Part shown: positions 9,339 through 17,395 of the stretch, piece by piece | How the letters are laid out: the number at the start of each line of letters is the position of its first letter | Position numbering within the stretch: the first letter of the stretch is position 1 | Assembly (NCBI GenBank): GCA_038043185.1 | Contig: JBBTCO010000010.1 | Span: 9,548 to 73,547, forward strand | Direction of reading: 5' to 3' | DNA: 64,000 nucleotides | DNA from: UBA5009 sp038043185 | GTDB taxonomy: Bacteria; Bdellovibrionota; Bdellovibrionia; Bdellovibrionales; Bdellovibrionaceae | Program-made: the position numbers and the translations under genes | Notes under the pieces: model-generated | What the model saw: only the letters and a program-made list of their open reading frames with translations | Told to the model about the DNA's origin: nothing | Databases searched by the model: none

Positions 9339-10157
9339 ATGGGCATAAAAATATATAGTCCGCGCTCAGATGGTCGAAGAGGTATGACTGGTTTTGATTT
9401 CTCTGAAATCACCAAAACTAAACCTGAAAAATCATTGACTGAGCCAGTACGAAAAAATTCAGCTCGAAACAATCATGGTCAGATCACAGTACGTCACATC
9501 GGTGGCGGCCATAAACGTCGATTTCGGATTATTGATTTTAAACGTAATAAAACTGAAGTTCCGGCAAAAGTGGTTTCGATCGAGTACGATCCTAACAGAA
9601 CTTGTCGAATTGCATTGATCGCCTACGCTGATGGTGCAAAAGCCTACATTGTGGCTCCCATTGGTTTAAATGTTGGTGATGCTGTATTGTCGAGTGAAAA
9701 AGCGGATATTAAACCTGGAAACTCATTGCCTCTTTCTGCAATCCCAGTTGGTACAACAATACACAATATTGAAGTTCGTCCTGGCAAAGGAGCGCAGTTG
9801 GTTCGTGGTGCTGGTACGGCCGCAATCCTTGTTGCAAAAGAACAACAGTATTGCCAAGTTCGGCTTCCTTCCGGAGAAGTAAAAAAGATTTTATCTGTTT
9901 GCAGAGCATCTATTGGGCAGGTTGGAAATACTGACAACGAAAATATTTCGCTTGGTAAAGCAGGGCGCTCTCGTTGGAGAGGTATTCGTCCTGGAGTTCG
10001 TGGTATGGCAATGAATCCAGTTGATCATCCATTGGGTGGAGGAGAAGGCGTTGGAAAAGGCCATCATCCTGTCACGCCTTGGGGACAACCGTGTAAGGGT
10101 TTTAAAACAAGAAATAATAAGAGAACAGATTCTTCAATTATTAAGAGACGTAAGTAG
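9339..10157 (+). CDS. rplB: 50S ribosomal protein L2
   Basis: L2 is one of the most conserved large-subunit proteins and is required for peptidyl-transferase activity. The ATG at 9339 has GAGGGGG 6 nt upstream and yields 272 residues starting MGIKIYSPRSDGRRG. The ORF's longer start (9324) lies within that ribosome site and rplW and is rejected. NNHGQITVRHIGGGHKRR near the N-terminus and HPLGGGEGVGKGHHPVTPWG near the C-terminus, with its conserved His, are diagnostic. rpsS follows after 9 nt. Confidence 0.97.
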   Translation: MGIKIYSPRSDGRRGMTGFDFSEITKTKPEKSLTEPVRKNSARNNHGQITVRHIGGGHKRRFRIIDFKRNKTEVPAKVVSIEYDPNRTCRIALIAYADGAKAYIVAPIGLNVGDAVLSSEKADIKPGNSLPLSAIPVGTTIHNIEVRPGKGAQLVRGAGTAAILVAKEQQYCQVRLPSGEVKKILSVCRASIGQVGNTDNENISLGKAGRSRWRGIRPGVRGMAMNPVDHPLGGGEGVGKGHHPVTPWGQPCKGFKTRNNKRTDSSIIKRRK

Positions 10158-10166
10158 GAGTAGATT

Positions 10167-10466
10167 GTGGCTAGGTCAGTAAAAAAAGGACCGTTCATTG
10201 ATGAGCATCTTCAAAAGAAGATCGATCATGCGATCCAAAAAAATGATAAAAAAGTAATTAAAACATGGTCACGTCGTTCGACTATTTTTCCAGAATCTGT
10301 CGGACTTACGTTTGCTGTTCATAACGGAAAGCAGTTTGTGCCTGTTTATGTCACAGAGAACATGATTGGGCATCGTCTGGGTGAGTTTTCTCCAACTCGT
10401 AAGTTTGTTGGACATTCAGAGAAAAAAGCTGCAGCTCCTTCAGCTCCAGCGGCAGATAAGAAATAA
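10167..10466 (+). CDS. rpsS: 30S ribosomal protein S19
   Basis: S19 forms a complex with S13 in the 30S head. The start is GTG with TAGGAGTAG upstream, giving MARSVKKGPFIDEHL. The family signature MIGHRLGEFSPTRKFVGH is present. The 99 residues end in an Ala/Pro/Lys-rich tail (AAAPSAPAADKK) slightly longer than in E. coli. It sits between rplB and rplV in standard order. Confidence 0.97.
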   Translation: MARSVKKGPFIDEHLQKKIDHAIQKNDKKVIKTWSRRSTIFPESVGLTFAVHNGKQFVPVYVTENMIGHRLGEFSPTRKFVGHSEKKAAAPSAPAADKK

Positions 10467-10477
10467 GGGGTTGAAAG

Positions 10478-10810
10478 ATGGAAGCCAAAGCAAGTCTTAA
10501 ATATGCACGAGTTGGAGCCCAAAAGGCTCGATTGGTGGCTGATTTGGTTCGCGGTCAAAACGTCAACCAGGCAGTTAAGACACTGACTTTTCTGAATAAG
10601 AAGTCAGCTTTAATTATTAAAAAACTGATTGAGTCAGCGGTAGCAAATGCTGACGACAAAAAAATAATGGATGTCGATAAGTTGTTTGTAAAAACAATTT
10701 ACGTAGATCAAGGGCCAGTGCTTAAAAGGTTTCGTCCGCGCGCTCAAGGTCGTGCTTATGGGATCAGAAAAAAGACAAGCCATATTAACGTCACTCTAGA
10801 GGAGAAATAG
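10478..10810 (+). CDS. rplV: 50S ribosomal protein L22
   Basis: L22 spans the exit tunnel wall. It has 110 residues, the usual length. Family features are KYARVGAQKARLVADLVRG at the N-terminus and the tunnel hairpin region VDQGPVLKRFRPRAQGRA with intact length (no macrolide-type deletion seen). AAGGGGTTGAAAG supplies the ribosome site. It is followed 2 nt later by rpsC. Confidence 0.97.
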   Translation: MEAKASLKYARVGAQKARLVADLVRGQNVNQAVKTLTFLNKKSALIIKKLIESAVANADDKKIMDVDKLFVKTIYVDQGPVLKRFRPRAQGRAYGIRKKTSHINVTLEEK

Positions 10811-10812
10811 AA

Positions 10813-11478
10813 GTGGGACAAAAAGTAAATCCAATTGGTTTTCGACTTGGAGTGATTCGCACTTGGGATTCTCGTTGGTATGCAAAGGGACATAGCTATT
10901 ATGAAAATCTTCACGAAGATATTCGTCTTCGTAAATATCTTAAAGATAAACTCAAGCATGCCGGCGTATCAAAAATTGAAGTCGAACGAGCCGCTAAAAA
11001 AGTTAAAATTATTATTTCTACGGCTCGTCCAGGAGTCGTGATCGGTAAAAAAGGAACAGGAATTGATTCATTGAAAGCTGATGTTCAAAAGTTAACTCCA
11101 AATGAAGTTTTTTTGAGCATTCAAGAAGTACGAAAGCCAGATCTTGATGCGCAACTAGTTGCTGAAAGCATTGCTCTTCAACTTGAGAAACGAATTTCTT
11201 GGAGAAGAGCTTTGAAAAAAGCTATTGCCGCTGCAATTAAAGGTGGAGTTCGAGGTATTAAAGTCAGAGTTTCTGGACGATTAGATGGAGCTGAGATCGC
11301 AAGGTCAGAGTGGTACAACGAGAAAAGTGTTCCCCTTCATACATTGCGTGCAGATATTGATTATGGAACGGCTGAAGCCTTAACAAGTTATGGAATTATT
11401 GGTTTAAAAGTATGGATTTATAAAGGCGATATATTGTCAGCCCGAGAAGTTGAGGAGGCCGGCCGTGTTAAGTCCTAA
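10813..11478 (+). CDS. rpsC: 30S ribosomal protein S3
   Basis: S3 lies at the mRNA entry tunnel. It starts at GTG right after GAGGAGAAATAGAA, as MGQKVNPIGFRLGVIRTWDS. The KH-type RNA-binding loop GVVIGKKGTGIDSLK is visible, and the C-terminal S3 domain contains VSGRLDGAEIARSEW. It has 221 residues, a little shorter at the C-terminus than E. coli S3. Its end overlaps the start region of rplP by 14 nt. Confidence 0.97.
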   Translation: MGQKVNPIGFRLGVIRTWDSRWYAKGHSYYENLHEDIRLRKYLKDKLKHAGVSKIEVERAAKKVKIIISTARPGVVIGKKGTGIDSLKADVQKLTPNEVFLSIQEVRKPDLDAQLVAESIALQLEKRISWRRALKKAIAAAIKGGVRGIKVRVSGRLDGAEIARSEWYNEKSVPLHTLRADIDYGTAEALTSYGIIGLKVWIYKGDILSAREVEEAGRVKS

Positions 11479-11872
11479 GCGAGTAAAATATCGTAAACAG
11501 TTTGTTGGTCGAGCCACTGGTTTTGCCGTTCGCGGTTGTCACTTGGATTTCGGTGATTATGGATTACAAGCCATTGAAGAAGGCCGCTTGACAGCACGCC
11601 AGCTTGAAGCTGGTCGGATTGCAATTTCACGTAGCGTAAAAAGAGGCGGTAAATTCTGGTGTCGTGTTTATCCAGATACTCCTGTTACAAAAAAAGCAGC
11701 TGAAACAAGGATGGGAAGCGGTAAAGGAAATCCAGAATATTGGGTAGCCAGAGTATTGCCAGGCCGGATCTTATTTGAAATGAATGGTGTAACTCGAGAG
11801 CAAGCTAAAGAAGCATTTGATCGTGCTGCCTACAAGCTACCTTTCAAAACACGTTTTCTGGTTCGGGAGTAG
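11465..11872 (+). CDS. rplP: 50S ribosomal protein L16
   Basis: L16 binds near the A-site tRNA elbow. The chosen GTG at 11465 gives MLSPKRVKYRKQFVGR-type family N-terminus (135 residues). GAGGAGG at 11452-11458 is 6 nt upstream. An earlier TTG at 11450 is embedded in that site and is rejected. GAWVARV-like segment EYWVARVLPGRILFEMNGV is typical. The start overlaps the end of rpsC, so the two are translationally coupled. Confidence 0.96.
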   Translation: MLSPKRVKYRKQFVGRATGFAVRGCHLDFGDYGLQAIEEGRLTARQLEAGRIAISRSVKRGGKFWCRVYPDTPVTKKAAETRMGSGKGNPEYWVARVLPGRILFEMNGVTREQAKEAFDRAAYKLPFKTRFLVRE

Positions 11873-11875
11873 AAG

Positions 11876-12067
11876 ATGAAATTTACTGAGATTAAAGATT
11901 TATCAGTGGTGGAGTTAAAAAAGAAAAGAGCGGGATTAAGCGAAGCTCTTTTTCAAGCAAAGATTAAAAATTCAATTGGTCAACTTTCAAACCCAATTGA
12001 AATTAAAAATTTGCGACGAGATATTGCAAAAATAAATACGGCTATCGTAAAAAAAGTAGCTCGATAA
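11876..12067 (+). CDS. rpmC: 50S ribosomal protein L29
   Basis: L29 is a small helical hairpin protein near the tunnel exit. It has 63 residues beginning MKFTEIKDLSVVELKKK. The family features are the helix ending in LFQAKIKNSIGQLSNP and the second helix IKNLRRDIAKINTAI. It starts 3 nt after rplP and precedes rpsQ. Confidence 0.96.
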   Translation: MKFTEIKDLSVVELKKKRAGLSEALFQAKIKNSIGQLSNPIEIKNLRRDIAKINTAIVKKVAR

Positions 12068-12085
12068 TTTGAGTAGAGGGAAAAA

Positions 12086-12364
12086 ATGAAAACTCAAGAA
12101 GAAACGTCTTCCAGAGGACGAAAAGTAGAAGTGACCGGAGAAGTGATCTCTAATAAAATGGAGAAAACAATTTCTGTCTTGATCTACCGAATGGTGAGAC
12201 ACAAAAAATATGGTAAATACGTAAAGAAGACTTCCGTATTTAAAGCTCATGATGAGAAAAAACAGGCAAAGATTGGTGACATTGTTCGAATTTTCGAAAC
12301 TCGACCGTTGAGCAAAACAAAGCGTTGGGCTTTGAGCGAAATCATCGAGTCGACGAACAAGTAG
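12086..12364 (+). CDS. rpsQ: 30S ribosomal protein S17
   Basis: S17 is an OB-fold primary rRNA-binding protein. The 92 residues include GEVISNKMEKTISVLIYRM, HKKYGKYVKKTSVFKAHDE and GDIVRIFETRPLSKTKRW, all family signatures. An N-terminal extension of about a dozen charged residues (TQEETSSRGRKVE) precedes the core, making it a little longer than E. coli S17. GAGGGAAAAA provides the ribosome site. This is the last gene of the S10 set. Confidence 0.97.
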   Translation: MKTQEETSSRGRKVEVTGEVISNKMEKTISVLIYRMVRHKKYGKYVKKTSVFKAHDEKKQAKIGDIVRIFETRPLSKTKRWALSEIIESTNK

Positions 12365-12372
12365 GAGATGAC

Positions 12373-12741
12373 ATGATACAGATGCAAACACGTTTAAATG
12401 TTGCAGATAATTCGGGTGCCAAGGAAGTCATGTGCATCAAAGTTCTTGGAGGATCCAAGAGAAGATTCGCGGCGATTGGCGACATTATTGTCGTTTCAAT
12501 TAAAGAGGCTCTTCCAAATGCTAAAGTAAAAAAAGGCGAAGTCGCCAAAGCTGTTGTGGTGAGAACTGTTCATAAGCTGAGAAGACCAGATGGATCTTAT
12601 ATCCGTTTTGATGATAACTCTGCCGTTTTGATCAATGCAGCAAAAGAACCGATTGGTACACGTATTTTTGGTCCAGTAGCCAGAGAACTTCGCGCAAAGC
12701 AATTTGTGAAGATTGTTTCCTTGGCTCCTGAGGTCCTATAG
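12373..12741 (+). CDS. rplN: 50S ribosomal protein L14
   Basis: L14 is a large-subunit protein at the subunit interface. The ATG at 12373, with TAGGAG 6-7 nt upstream, gives the classical 122 residues starting MIQMQTRLNVADNSGAK. A longer in-frame start at 12325 would lie inside rpsQ and is rejected. VRTVHKLRRPDGSYIRFDDN is diagnostic. In most bacteria rplX follows; here the stop is only 8 nt from rplE. Confidence 0.97.
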   Translation: MIQMQTRLNVADNSGAKEVMCIKVLGGSKRRFAAIGDIIVVSIKEALPNAKVKKGEVAKAVVVRTVHKLRRPDGSYIRFDDNSAVLINAAKEPIGTRIFGPVARELRAKQFVKIVSLAPEVL

Positions 12742-12749
12742 AGGTCATT

Positions 12750-13289
12750 ATGAATCGATTGCAAGAGAAGTACAAAAAAGAAATAGTTCCTCAGTTAGCT
12801 AAACAACTGGGTGCAAAGAACGTTATGCAGGTCCCTCGTTTAGAGAAAATTATAATCAGCGTGTGCACCAGCGATGCTGTTCAAAATCCAAAAGTTTTGA
12901 ATGCAGTTGTGGATGAAATCACTTCAATTGCTGGGCAAAAAGCGGTTATCACGAAATCAAAGAAAGCCATTTCTAATTTTAAATTAAGAAAAGGTCTTTC
13001 CATTGGTGCTCGAGTGACTTTGCGTCGGGAAAGAATGTGGTCTTTCATGGATCGTTTGAATACTTTGGCTTTGCCACGTGTTCGTGACTTTCGTGGACTT
13101 CCGACTAAAGGATTCGATGGTCGTGGTAATTACAATATGGGTTTGAAGGAACAAATTGTGTTTCCTGAAATCAATTACGATAAAGTAGAAAAAGTACGTG
13201 GAATGAACATTACAATTTGCACAACTGCAAATAGTGATACAGAAGGTAGAGCTTTACTTGAGGCTCTCGGAATGCCGTTTAGGAAATAA
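12750..13289 (+). CDS. rplE: 50S ribosomal protein L5
   Basis: L5 binds 5S rRNA in the central protuberance. It has 179 residues, the standard length. YKKEIVPQLAKQLG, the segment GLSIGARVTLRRERMWSF, and the C-terminal NYNMGLKEQIVFPEINYDKV are typical. AGAGGTC precedes the ATG. It directly follows rplN, so rplX is absent from its usual place. Confidence 0.97.
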   Translation: MNRLQEKYKKEIVPQLAKQLGAKNVMQVPRLEKIIISVCTSDAVQNPKVLNAVVDEITSIAGQKAVITKSKKAISNFKLRKGLSIGARVTLRRERMWSFMDRLNTLALPRVRDFRGLPTKGFDGRGNYNMGLKEQIVFPEINYDKVEKVRGMNITICTTANSDTEGRALLEALGMPFRK

Positions 13290-13304
13290 AGGAAGAGGTG
13301 CATC

Positions 13305-13610
13305 TTGGCTCGTTTAGCTGCGATCATGAAAAATAATAAGAGAAAAGACAAATCTTCTCGCTATTGGAAGCATCGAAAAGAGCTTCGAGAAGCGGCTGTT
13401 AATTTTAAGTTGTCTGATGAAGACAGAACGACAGCGAGAAAAAAACTACAGAAGTTACCTCGAGACACTTCACCTTGTCGGGTAATTACACGATGTGTGC
13501 TTTCTGGACGTCCCCGTGGCTGTTACAAAAAATTTGGATTATCAAGAATTGCATTCAGAGCATTAGCGCTCGACGGTAAATTGCCTGGTGTTACGAAAGC
13601 CAGTTGGTAA
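13305..13610 (+). CDS. rpsN: 30S ribosomal protein S14 (zinc-free long form)
   Basis: S14 is a 30S head protein. The start is TTG at 13305, 4 nt after GAAGAGGTG; MARLAAIMKNNKRK resembles other long-form S14 starts. An internal ATG at 13326 would remove seven residues. It has 101 residues and lacks the CxxC...CxxC zinc ribbon of short S14, so it is the zinc-independent form. GRPRGCYKKFGLSRIAFR is the family signature. It lies between rplE and rpsH in standard order. Confidence 0.94.
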   Translation: MARLAAIMKNNKRKDKSSRYWKHRKELREAAVNFKLSDEDRTTARKKLQKLPRDTSPCRVITRCVLSGRPRGCYKKFGLSRIAFRALALDGKLPGVTKASW

Positions 13611-13619
13611 GAGGGAAAA

Positions 13620-14009
13620 ATGGATACAATTTCACAATTTATTACAGTTATTAGAAATGCGGGCGTAGCGAAACACGAAAAATTGGATGTGCCAGCTTCA
13701 AAGTTACGAGCGGGCATTGCGCAAATCCTTGTTAATGAAGGCTACATTCGAAGTTTTAAAATCGCTAAGGATTCAAAACAAGGAATTATGAGAATTTATT
13801 TGAAATATGATGATCTTGGAAATCACGTGATCACGGCAATTGATCGAATCAGTCGGCCGGGTCGACGTGTTTATGTACAAAACGATAAAGTACCGAGTGT
13901 TCGGTCTGGTTTGGGTTTCTCGATTTTGAGTACCAGCCAAGGAATTATCGGTTCTAAACAGGCAAAAGACAAGAAGTTGGGCGGAGAAATTCTCTGCTCA
14001 GTTTGGTAG
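13620..14009 (+). CDS. rpsH: 30S ribosomal protein S8
   Basis: S8 is a primary 16S rRNA-binding protein and the spc-operon repressor in E. coli. It has 129 residues. The N-terminal DTISQFITVIRNAG, the middle VNEGYIRSFKI, and the C-terminal RSGLGFSILSTSQGIIGSKQA are typical. The ATG has AAGAGGGAAAA immediately upstream. It is followed by rplF after 7 nt. Confidence 0.97.
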   Translation: MDTISQFITVIRNAGVAKHEKLDVPASKLRAGIAQILVNEGYIRSFKIAKDSKQGIMRIYLKYDDLGNHVITAIDRISRPGRRVYVQNDKVPSVRSGLGFSILSTSQGIIGSKQAKDKKLGGEILCSVW

Positions 14010-14016
14010 GTGTAAA

Positions 14017-14559
14017 ATGTCACGTATAGGAAAAGCACCAGTTTATTTTGATGATAAAGTGCAAGTTTCGGTTTCTGCAAAAAATGAATTATCTGTTAAA
14101 GGTGCTAAGCACACTTTGAATATTTCTATGAAACCTGAGGTCTCTGCAAAGGTTGAAGGAAAAAAAGTTATTCTCACTCGGAATTCTGAAACAAAAGAAG
14201 CTCGTGCTTTGCATGGTCTTTATCGCGCTTTGCTGCAAAATGCGGTGAGTGGGGTCTCAAAAGGCTTTACAAAAACTCTTGAGCTTCAGGGCGTTGGATA
14301 TCGAGCCAGTGTAGCAGGAAAAAAATTGGAATTGGCACTTGGTTTTAGCCACCCAATTTCATTTGATATTCCTGAAGGCATCGAAATTAAAGTTGAAAAA
14401 CAAACGGCGATTATGATTTCTGGTCCTAGCCGAGAATTGGTTGGACAAGTTGCTGCGAAAGTTCGTTCATTCAGACCACCAGAGCCATATCTTGGTAAAG
14501 GTGTACGTTATTCGGGTGAAAAAATTCGTCGCAAAGCTGGTAAGTCAGCAGGTAAATAG
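14017..14559 (+). CDS. rplF: 50S ribosomal protein L6
   Basis: L6 is a two-domain protein near the factor-binding site. It has 180 residues starting MSRIGKAPVYF. The second domain carries LQGVGYRASVAGKKLELALGFSHP and PPEPYLGKGVRYSGEKIRRKAGK, both strong signatures. GTAGGTGT serves as ribosome site just before the ATG. A 29-nt gap separates it from rplR, the largest gap within the spc set. Confidence 0.97.
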   Translation: MSRIGKAPVYFDDKVQVSVSAKNELSVKGAKHTLNISMKPEVSAKVEGKKVILTRNSETKEARALHGLYRALLQNAVSGVSKGFTKTLELQGVGYRASVAGKKLELALGFSHPISFDIPEGIEIKVEKQTAIMISGPSRELVGQVAAKVRSFRPPEPYLGKGVRYSGEKIRRKAGKSAGK

Positions 14560-14588
14560 ATTTTATTTGATATTTAAGAGGTATTTTT

Positions 14589-14960
14589 ATGATGAAATTA
14601 AAGTTTAGAAAACACACCAGCGAACGACAGATAAATCGTCTAACGAAAAAAATTCGTATTCGTAAAACTGTTAAAGGTACTGACGAACGTCCTCGACTCT
14701 GTGTTTTTCGTAGCGGTAGCCACATTTATGCTCAAATTATTAACGATGTAACTGGCCATACTTTGGTTTCTGCGTCTTCATTGACTTTGGAAGCTAAAAC
14801 CAAAGGGCGGGAATTAGCAAAAATGGTTGGTGCTGAAGTTGCAAAAATAGCAATTCAGAAAAAAATAAAAGACGTCGTATTTGATCGTAATGGTTATATT
14901 TATCATGGCCGTGTTCAGTCTTTGGCTGATGGCGCTCGTGAAGCTGGTTTGAATTTTTAA
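14589..14960 (+). CDS. rplR: 50S ribosomal protein L18
   Basis: L18 binds 5S rRNA. Two consecutive ATG codons (14589 and 14592) can start it; AAGAGG lies about 6-9 nt upstream. The protein has 122-123 residues with RIRKTVKGTDERPRLCVFRS, SHIYAQIINDVTGHTLVSAS and the C-terminal FDRNGYIYHGRVQSLADGAR, all typical. It is followed by rpsE after 10 nt. Confidence 0.97.
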   Translation: MMKLKFRKHTSERQINRLTKKIRIRKTVKGTDERPRLCVFRSGSHIYAQIINDVTGHTLVSASSLTLEAKTKGRELAKMVGAEVAKIAIQKKIKDVVFDRNGYIYHGRVQSLADGAREAGLNF

Positions 14961-14970
14961 GGAGTGATCG

Positions 14971-15417
14971 ATGGAAAAAGTGTCGACTGAATTTGAAGAA
15001 CGAGTCGTAGCAATTAACAGGGTCACTAAGGTGGTCAAAGGCGGAAGACGATTTTCTTTTGCCGCTCTCGTAGTTGTTGGTAACAAGTCGGGTGAGATTG
15101 GTTTTGGCTCTGGTAAAGCCGGCGAAGTTCCTGAAGCTATTGGGAAAGCTAGCCGCTCAGCAAAAAAAGCATCTCGAAGTATTTCTCTAAAAGATAACCG
15201 CACAATTCATCATGAGGTGATTGGTACGTTTGGAGCTGCTAAAGTTATTATGAAACCAGCGGCACCAGGCACTGGTGTCATCGCCGGTGGAGCAGTTCGA
15301 GCCGTTTTAGAATCTGTTGGAGTAAAGGATATTTTAACTAAATGTGTTGGAACAAGAAATCCTCACAATGCAGTTCGAGCCACGTTGAATGGTCTTGGAC
15401 AACTTAAAAAAGTTTAA
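14971..15417 (+). CDS. rpsE: 30S ribosomal protein S5
   Basis: S5 helps maintain decoding accuracy and lies at the mRNA entry. It has 148 residues, about 20 fewer than E. coli S5, mainly from shorter termini. Conserved parts are EERVVAINRVTKVVKGGRRF, FGSGKAGEVPEAIGKA, and KPAAPGTGVIAGGAVRAVLE. AGGAGTGATCG precedes the ATG, so this start has good support. It sits between rplR and rpmD. Confidence 0.97.
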   Translation: MEKVSTEFEERVVAINRVTKVVKGGRRFSFAALVVVGNKSGEIGFGSGKAGEVPEAIGKASRSAKKASRSISLKDNRTIHHEVIGTFGAAKVIMKPAAPGTGVIAGGAVRAVLESVGVKDILTKCVGTRNPHNAVRATLNGLGQLKKV

Positions 15418-15426
15418 GGTGTTTTT

Positions 15427-15612
15427 ATGGCAAAAACTTTCAAGGTAACATTAAAAAGATCGTTGATTGGGTGCACGGAAACTCAAAAAGAGACAATGCG
15501 TTGTCTTCGGTTGAGCAAGATTCGTCAATCATCAAATATAACAGATACTCCTGCTAATCGCGGGCAAATAATGAAAGTTCAACATCTTGTTGATGTGGAA
15601 GTGGTGAGGTAG
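15427..15612 (+). CDS. rpmD: 50S ribosomal protein L30
   Basis: L30 is a small large-subunit protein. It has 61 residues beginning MAKTFKVTLKRSLIGC. The family pattern LKRSLIG...LRLSKIRQS...GQIMKVQHLVDVE is intact. AAGGTGTTTTT provides the ribosome site. It is separated by only 3 nt from rplO. Confidence 0.96.
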   Translation: MAKTFKVTLKRSLIGCTETQKETMRCLRLSKIRQSSNITDTPANRGQIMKVQHLVDVEVVR

Positions 15613-15615
15613 ACA

Positions 15616-16056
15616 ATGAGTTTATTATCGGAATTATCTCCTAAAGCAGGATCGACTCATTATCGTAAACGCGTTGGTCGCGGAATTGGTTCCGGACTCG
15701 GTGGTTACTCTGGAAAAGGTGGCAAAGGCCAAACGCAACGCAGTGGCGGAAGTATTCGCCGTGGTTTTGAAGGCGGTCAAACTCCATTGCATCGTCGTTT
15801 GCCAAAGTTTGGTTTTTCGAATGAAGCTTTTGCAACTCACTATGAAATTATAAATTTAAGTCAGTTAGCTGATTTTTCAGGTGAAGTGACAATGGAAACT
15901 TTGAAAACAGCAGGCTTAGTGAACAAAGGACCAGTTAAGATTTTAGGAATGGGAAAGATAACTAAGGCGTTAACGGTAAAAGCTCATAAATTTAGTGAGT
16001 CAGCAAAAAAGGCCATTGAAGCGGCCGGTGGAAAAACAGAAATTACTAAGCTATAA
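15616..16056 (+). CDS. rplO: 50S ribosomal protein L15
   Basis: L15 is a late-assembly large-subunit protein. It has 146 residues. The glycine/arginine-rich N-terminal extension RVGRGIGSGLGGYSGKGGKG is followed by RRGFEGGQTPLHRRLPKFGF, both diagnostic. GTGAGGTAGACA precedes the ATG and overlaps the rpmD end. It lies just upstream of secY, as in most bacteria. Confidence 0.97.
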   Translation: MSLLSELSPKAGSTHYRKRVGRGIGSGLGGYSGKGGKGQTQRSGGSIRRGFEGGQTPLHRRLPKFGFSNEAFATHYEIINLSQLADFSGEVTMETLKTAGLVNKGPVKILGMGKITKALTVKAHKFSESAKKAIEAAGGKTEITKL

Positions 16057-16069
16057 AAAAGGATTTTGA

Positions 16070-17395
16070 GTGTCTGCTATTGATAGTTTTTCTAAAAATT
16101 CGGATCTAAGACGACGCATACTTTTCACTTTGGGAATGTTAGCCATTTATCGAATTGGTGTCCATGTTCCCACTCCCGGGGTAGATGGTGCAGCAGTGCT
16201 TTCATTTTTTGAAGCACAAAGCCGTGGAATTTTTGGATTGTTTAATACTTTCAGCGGCGGCGCACTTTCCCAGTTCAGTGTTTTTGCACTAGGAATTATG
16301 CCGTACATTTCGGCATCAATTATTTTTCAATTATTAACTTCTGCGGTTCCTTACTTAGAAGCTTTGAAAAAAGAAGGCGAGTATGGTCGTCGAAAAATTA
16401 CTCAGTATACACGCTACGCTACGGTTGGACTGGCTGTTATCCAAGGTATTGGAATCAGTTCGTGGTTGTCGCATCAAAGTAGCCCTGATGGGAAATTGCT
16501 TGTTGTTTCAAGCGTAATTGGTTTTTTACCTTTTCAAGTAATGACGGTGATTACTCTTACAGCTGGAACTTGTTTTATCATGTGGTTAGGAGAACAGATT
16601 ACCGAACGAGGCATTGGGAATGGTTCTTCCTTGATCATTTTCACTGGGATTGCCTCATCAATTCCTTCCAGCGCTCAACAATTAATAGAATTAATTTCTC
16701 AAGGCGAAATGAAGTTTGCCGTAGCTCTGATTTTATTGGCCTTCATGATCTTAACTGTTGCAGCCGTTATCTATATGGAAGTAGCACAGCGAAGAATTAC
16801 CATTCAGTACTCTCAAAGAGGGCAAGCCGGAATGCAGTCGATGACGGCACCAAGCAGCCATCTTCCAATAAAGGTTAATTTCTCTGGAGTTATTCCACCT
16901 ATTTTTGCAAGCTCTTTACTAATGTTCCCAGCAACGATTGCACAATTTTACCAAGTTCCTTGGTTGAAGGCTCTGCAAGATTCGCTGAATCCTTCGGGAA
17001 CGATATTTAATATTTTATTTGTCAGTTTAATTATCTTTTTTGCATTCTTCTATACGGAAATTGTTTTTAATCCCAAAGATGTTGCTGAAAATTTAAAAAA
17101 ATACGGCGGGTTTATTCCTGGCGTTCGCGCTGGCAACAGCACGTCCGATTATATTCAGAAGGTTTTGGATCGCGTAAACGTGGCTGGATGTATTTATCTG
17201 AGTACTGTTTGCGTATTGCCTGGCATTTTATCTAATCAGTTTAATATTCCTTTTTATTTTGGCGGAACAAGTTTGCTTATTTTGGTGGGCGTGGCTTTAG
17301 ATACGGCTCAACAAATTCAGTCACATATTCTGAGTCAAAAGTACGAAGGCTTTTTAACTAAGACTAAAATTAAGAGCCGGAGGGTTCAATTTTGA
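16070..17395 (+). CDS. secY: Preprotein translocase subunit SecY
   Basis: SecY is the channel subunit of the SecYEG translocon in the inner membrane. It starts at GTG with AAAAAGGA 7 nt upstream and has 441 residues with about ten hydrophobic segments. Family landmarks are RRILFTLGMLAIYRIGVHVPTPG at the N-terminus (read in pieces), FALGIMPYISASIIFQLLT (plug/TM2 region), and NPKDVAENLKKYGGFIPG before TM9. The stop overlaps the adk start (TTGA). Confidence 0.98.
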   Translation: MSAIDSFSKNSDLRRRILFTLGMLAIYRIGVHVPTPGVDGAAVLSFFEAQSRGIFGLFNTFSGGALSQFSVFALGIMPYISASIIFQLLTSAVPYLEALKKEGEYGRRKITQYTRYATVGLAVIQGIGISSWLSHQSSPDGKLLVVSSVIGFLPFQVMTVITLTAGTCFIMWLGEQITERGIGNGSSLIIFTGIASSIPSSAQQLIELISQGEMKFAVALILLAFMILTVAAVIYMEVAQRRITIQYSQRGQAGMQSMTAPSSHLPIKVNFSGVIPPIFASSLLMFPATIAQFYQVPWLKALQDSLNPSGTIFNILFVSLIIFFAFFYTEIVFNPKDVAENLKKYGGFIPGVRAGNSTSDYIQKVLDRVNVAGCIYLSTVCVLPGILSNQFNIPFYFGGTSLLILVGVALDTAQQIQSHILSQKYEGFLTKTKIKSRRVQF

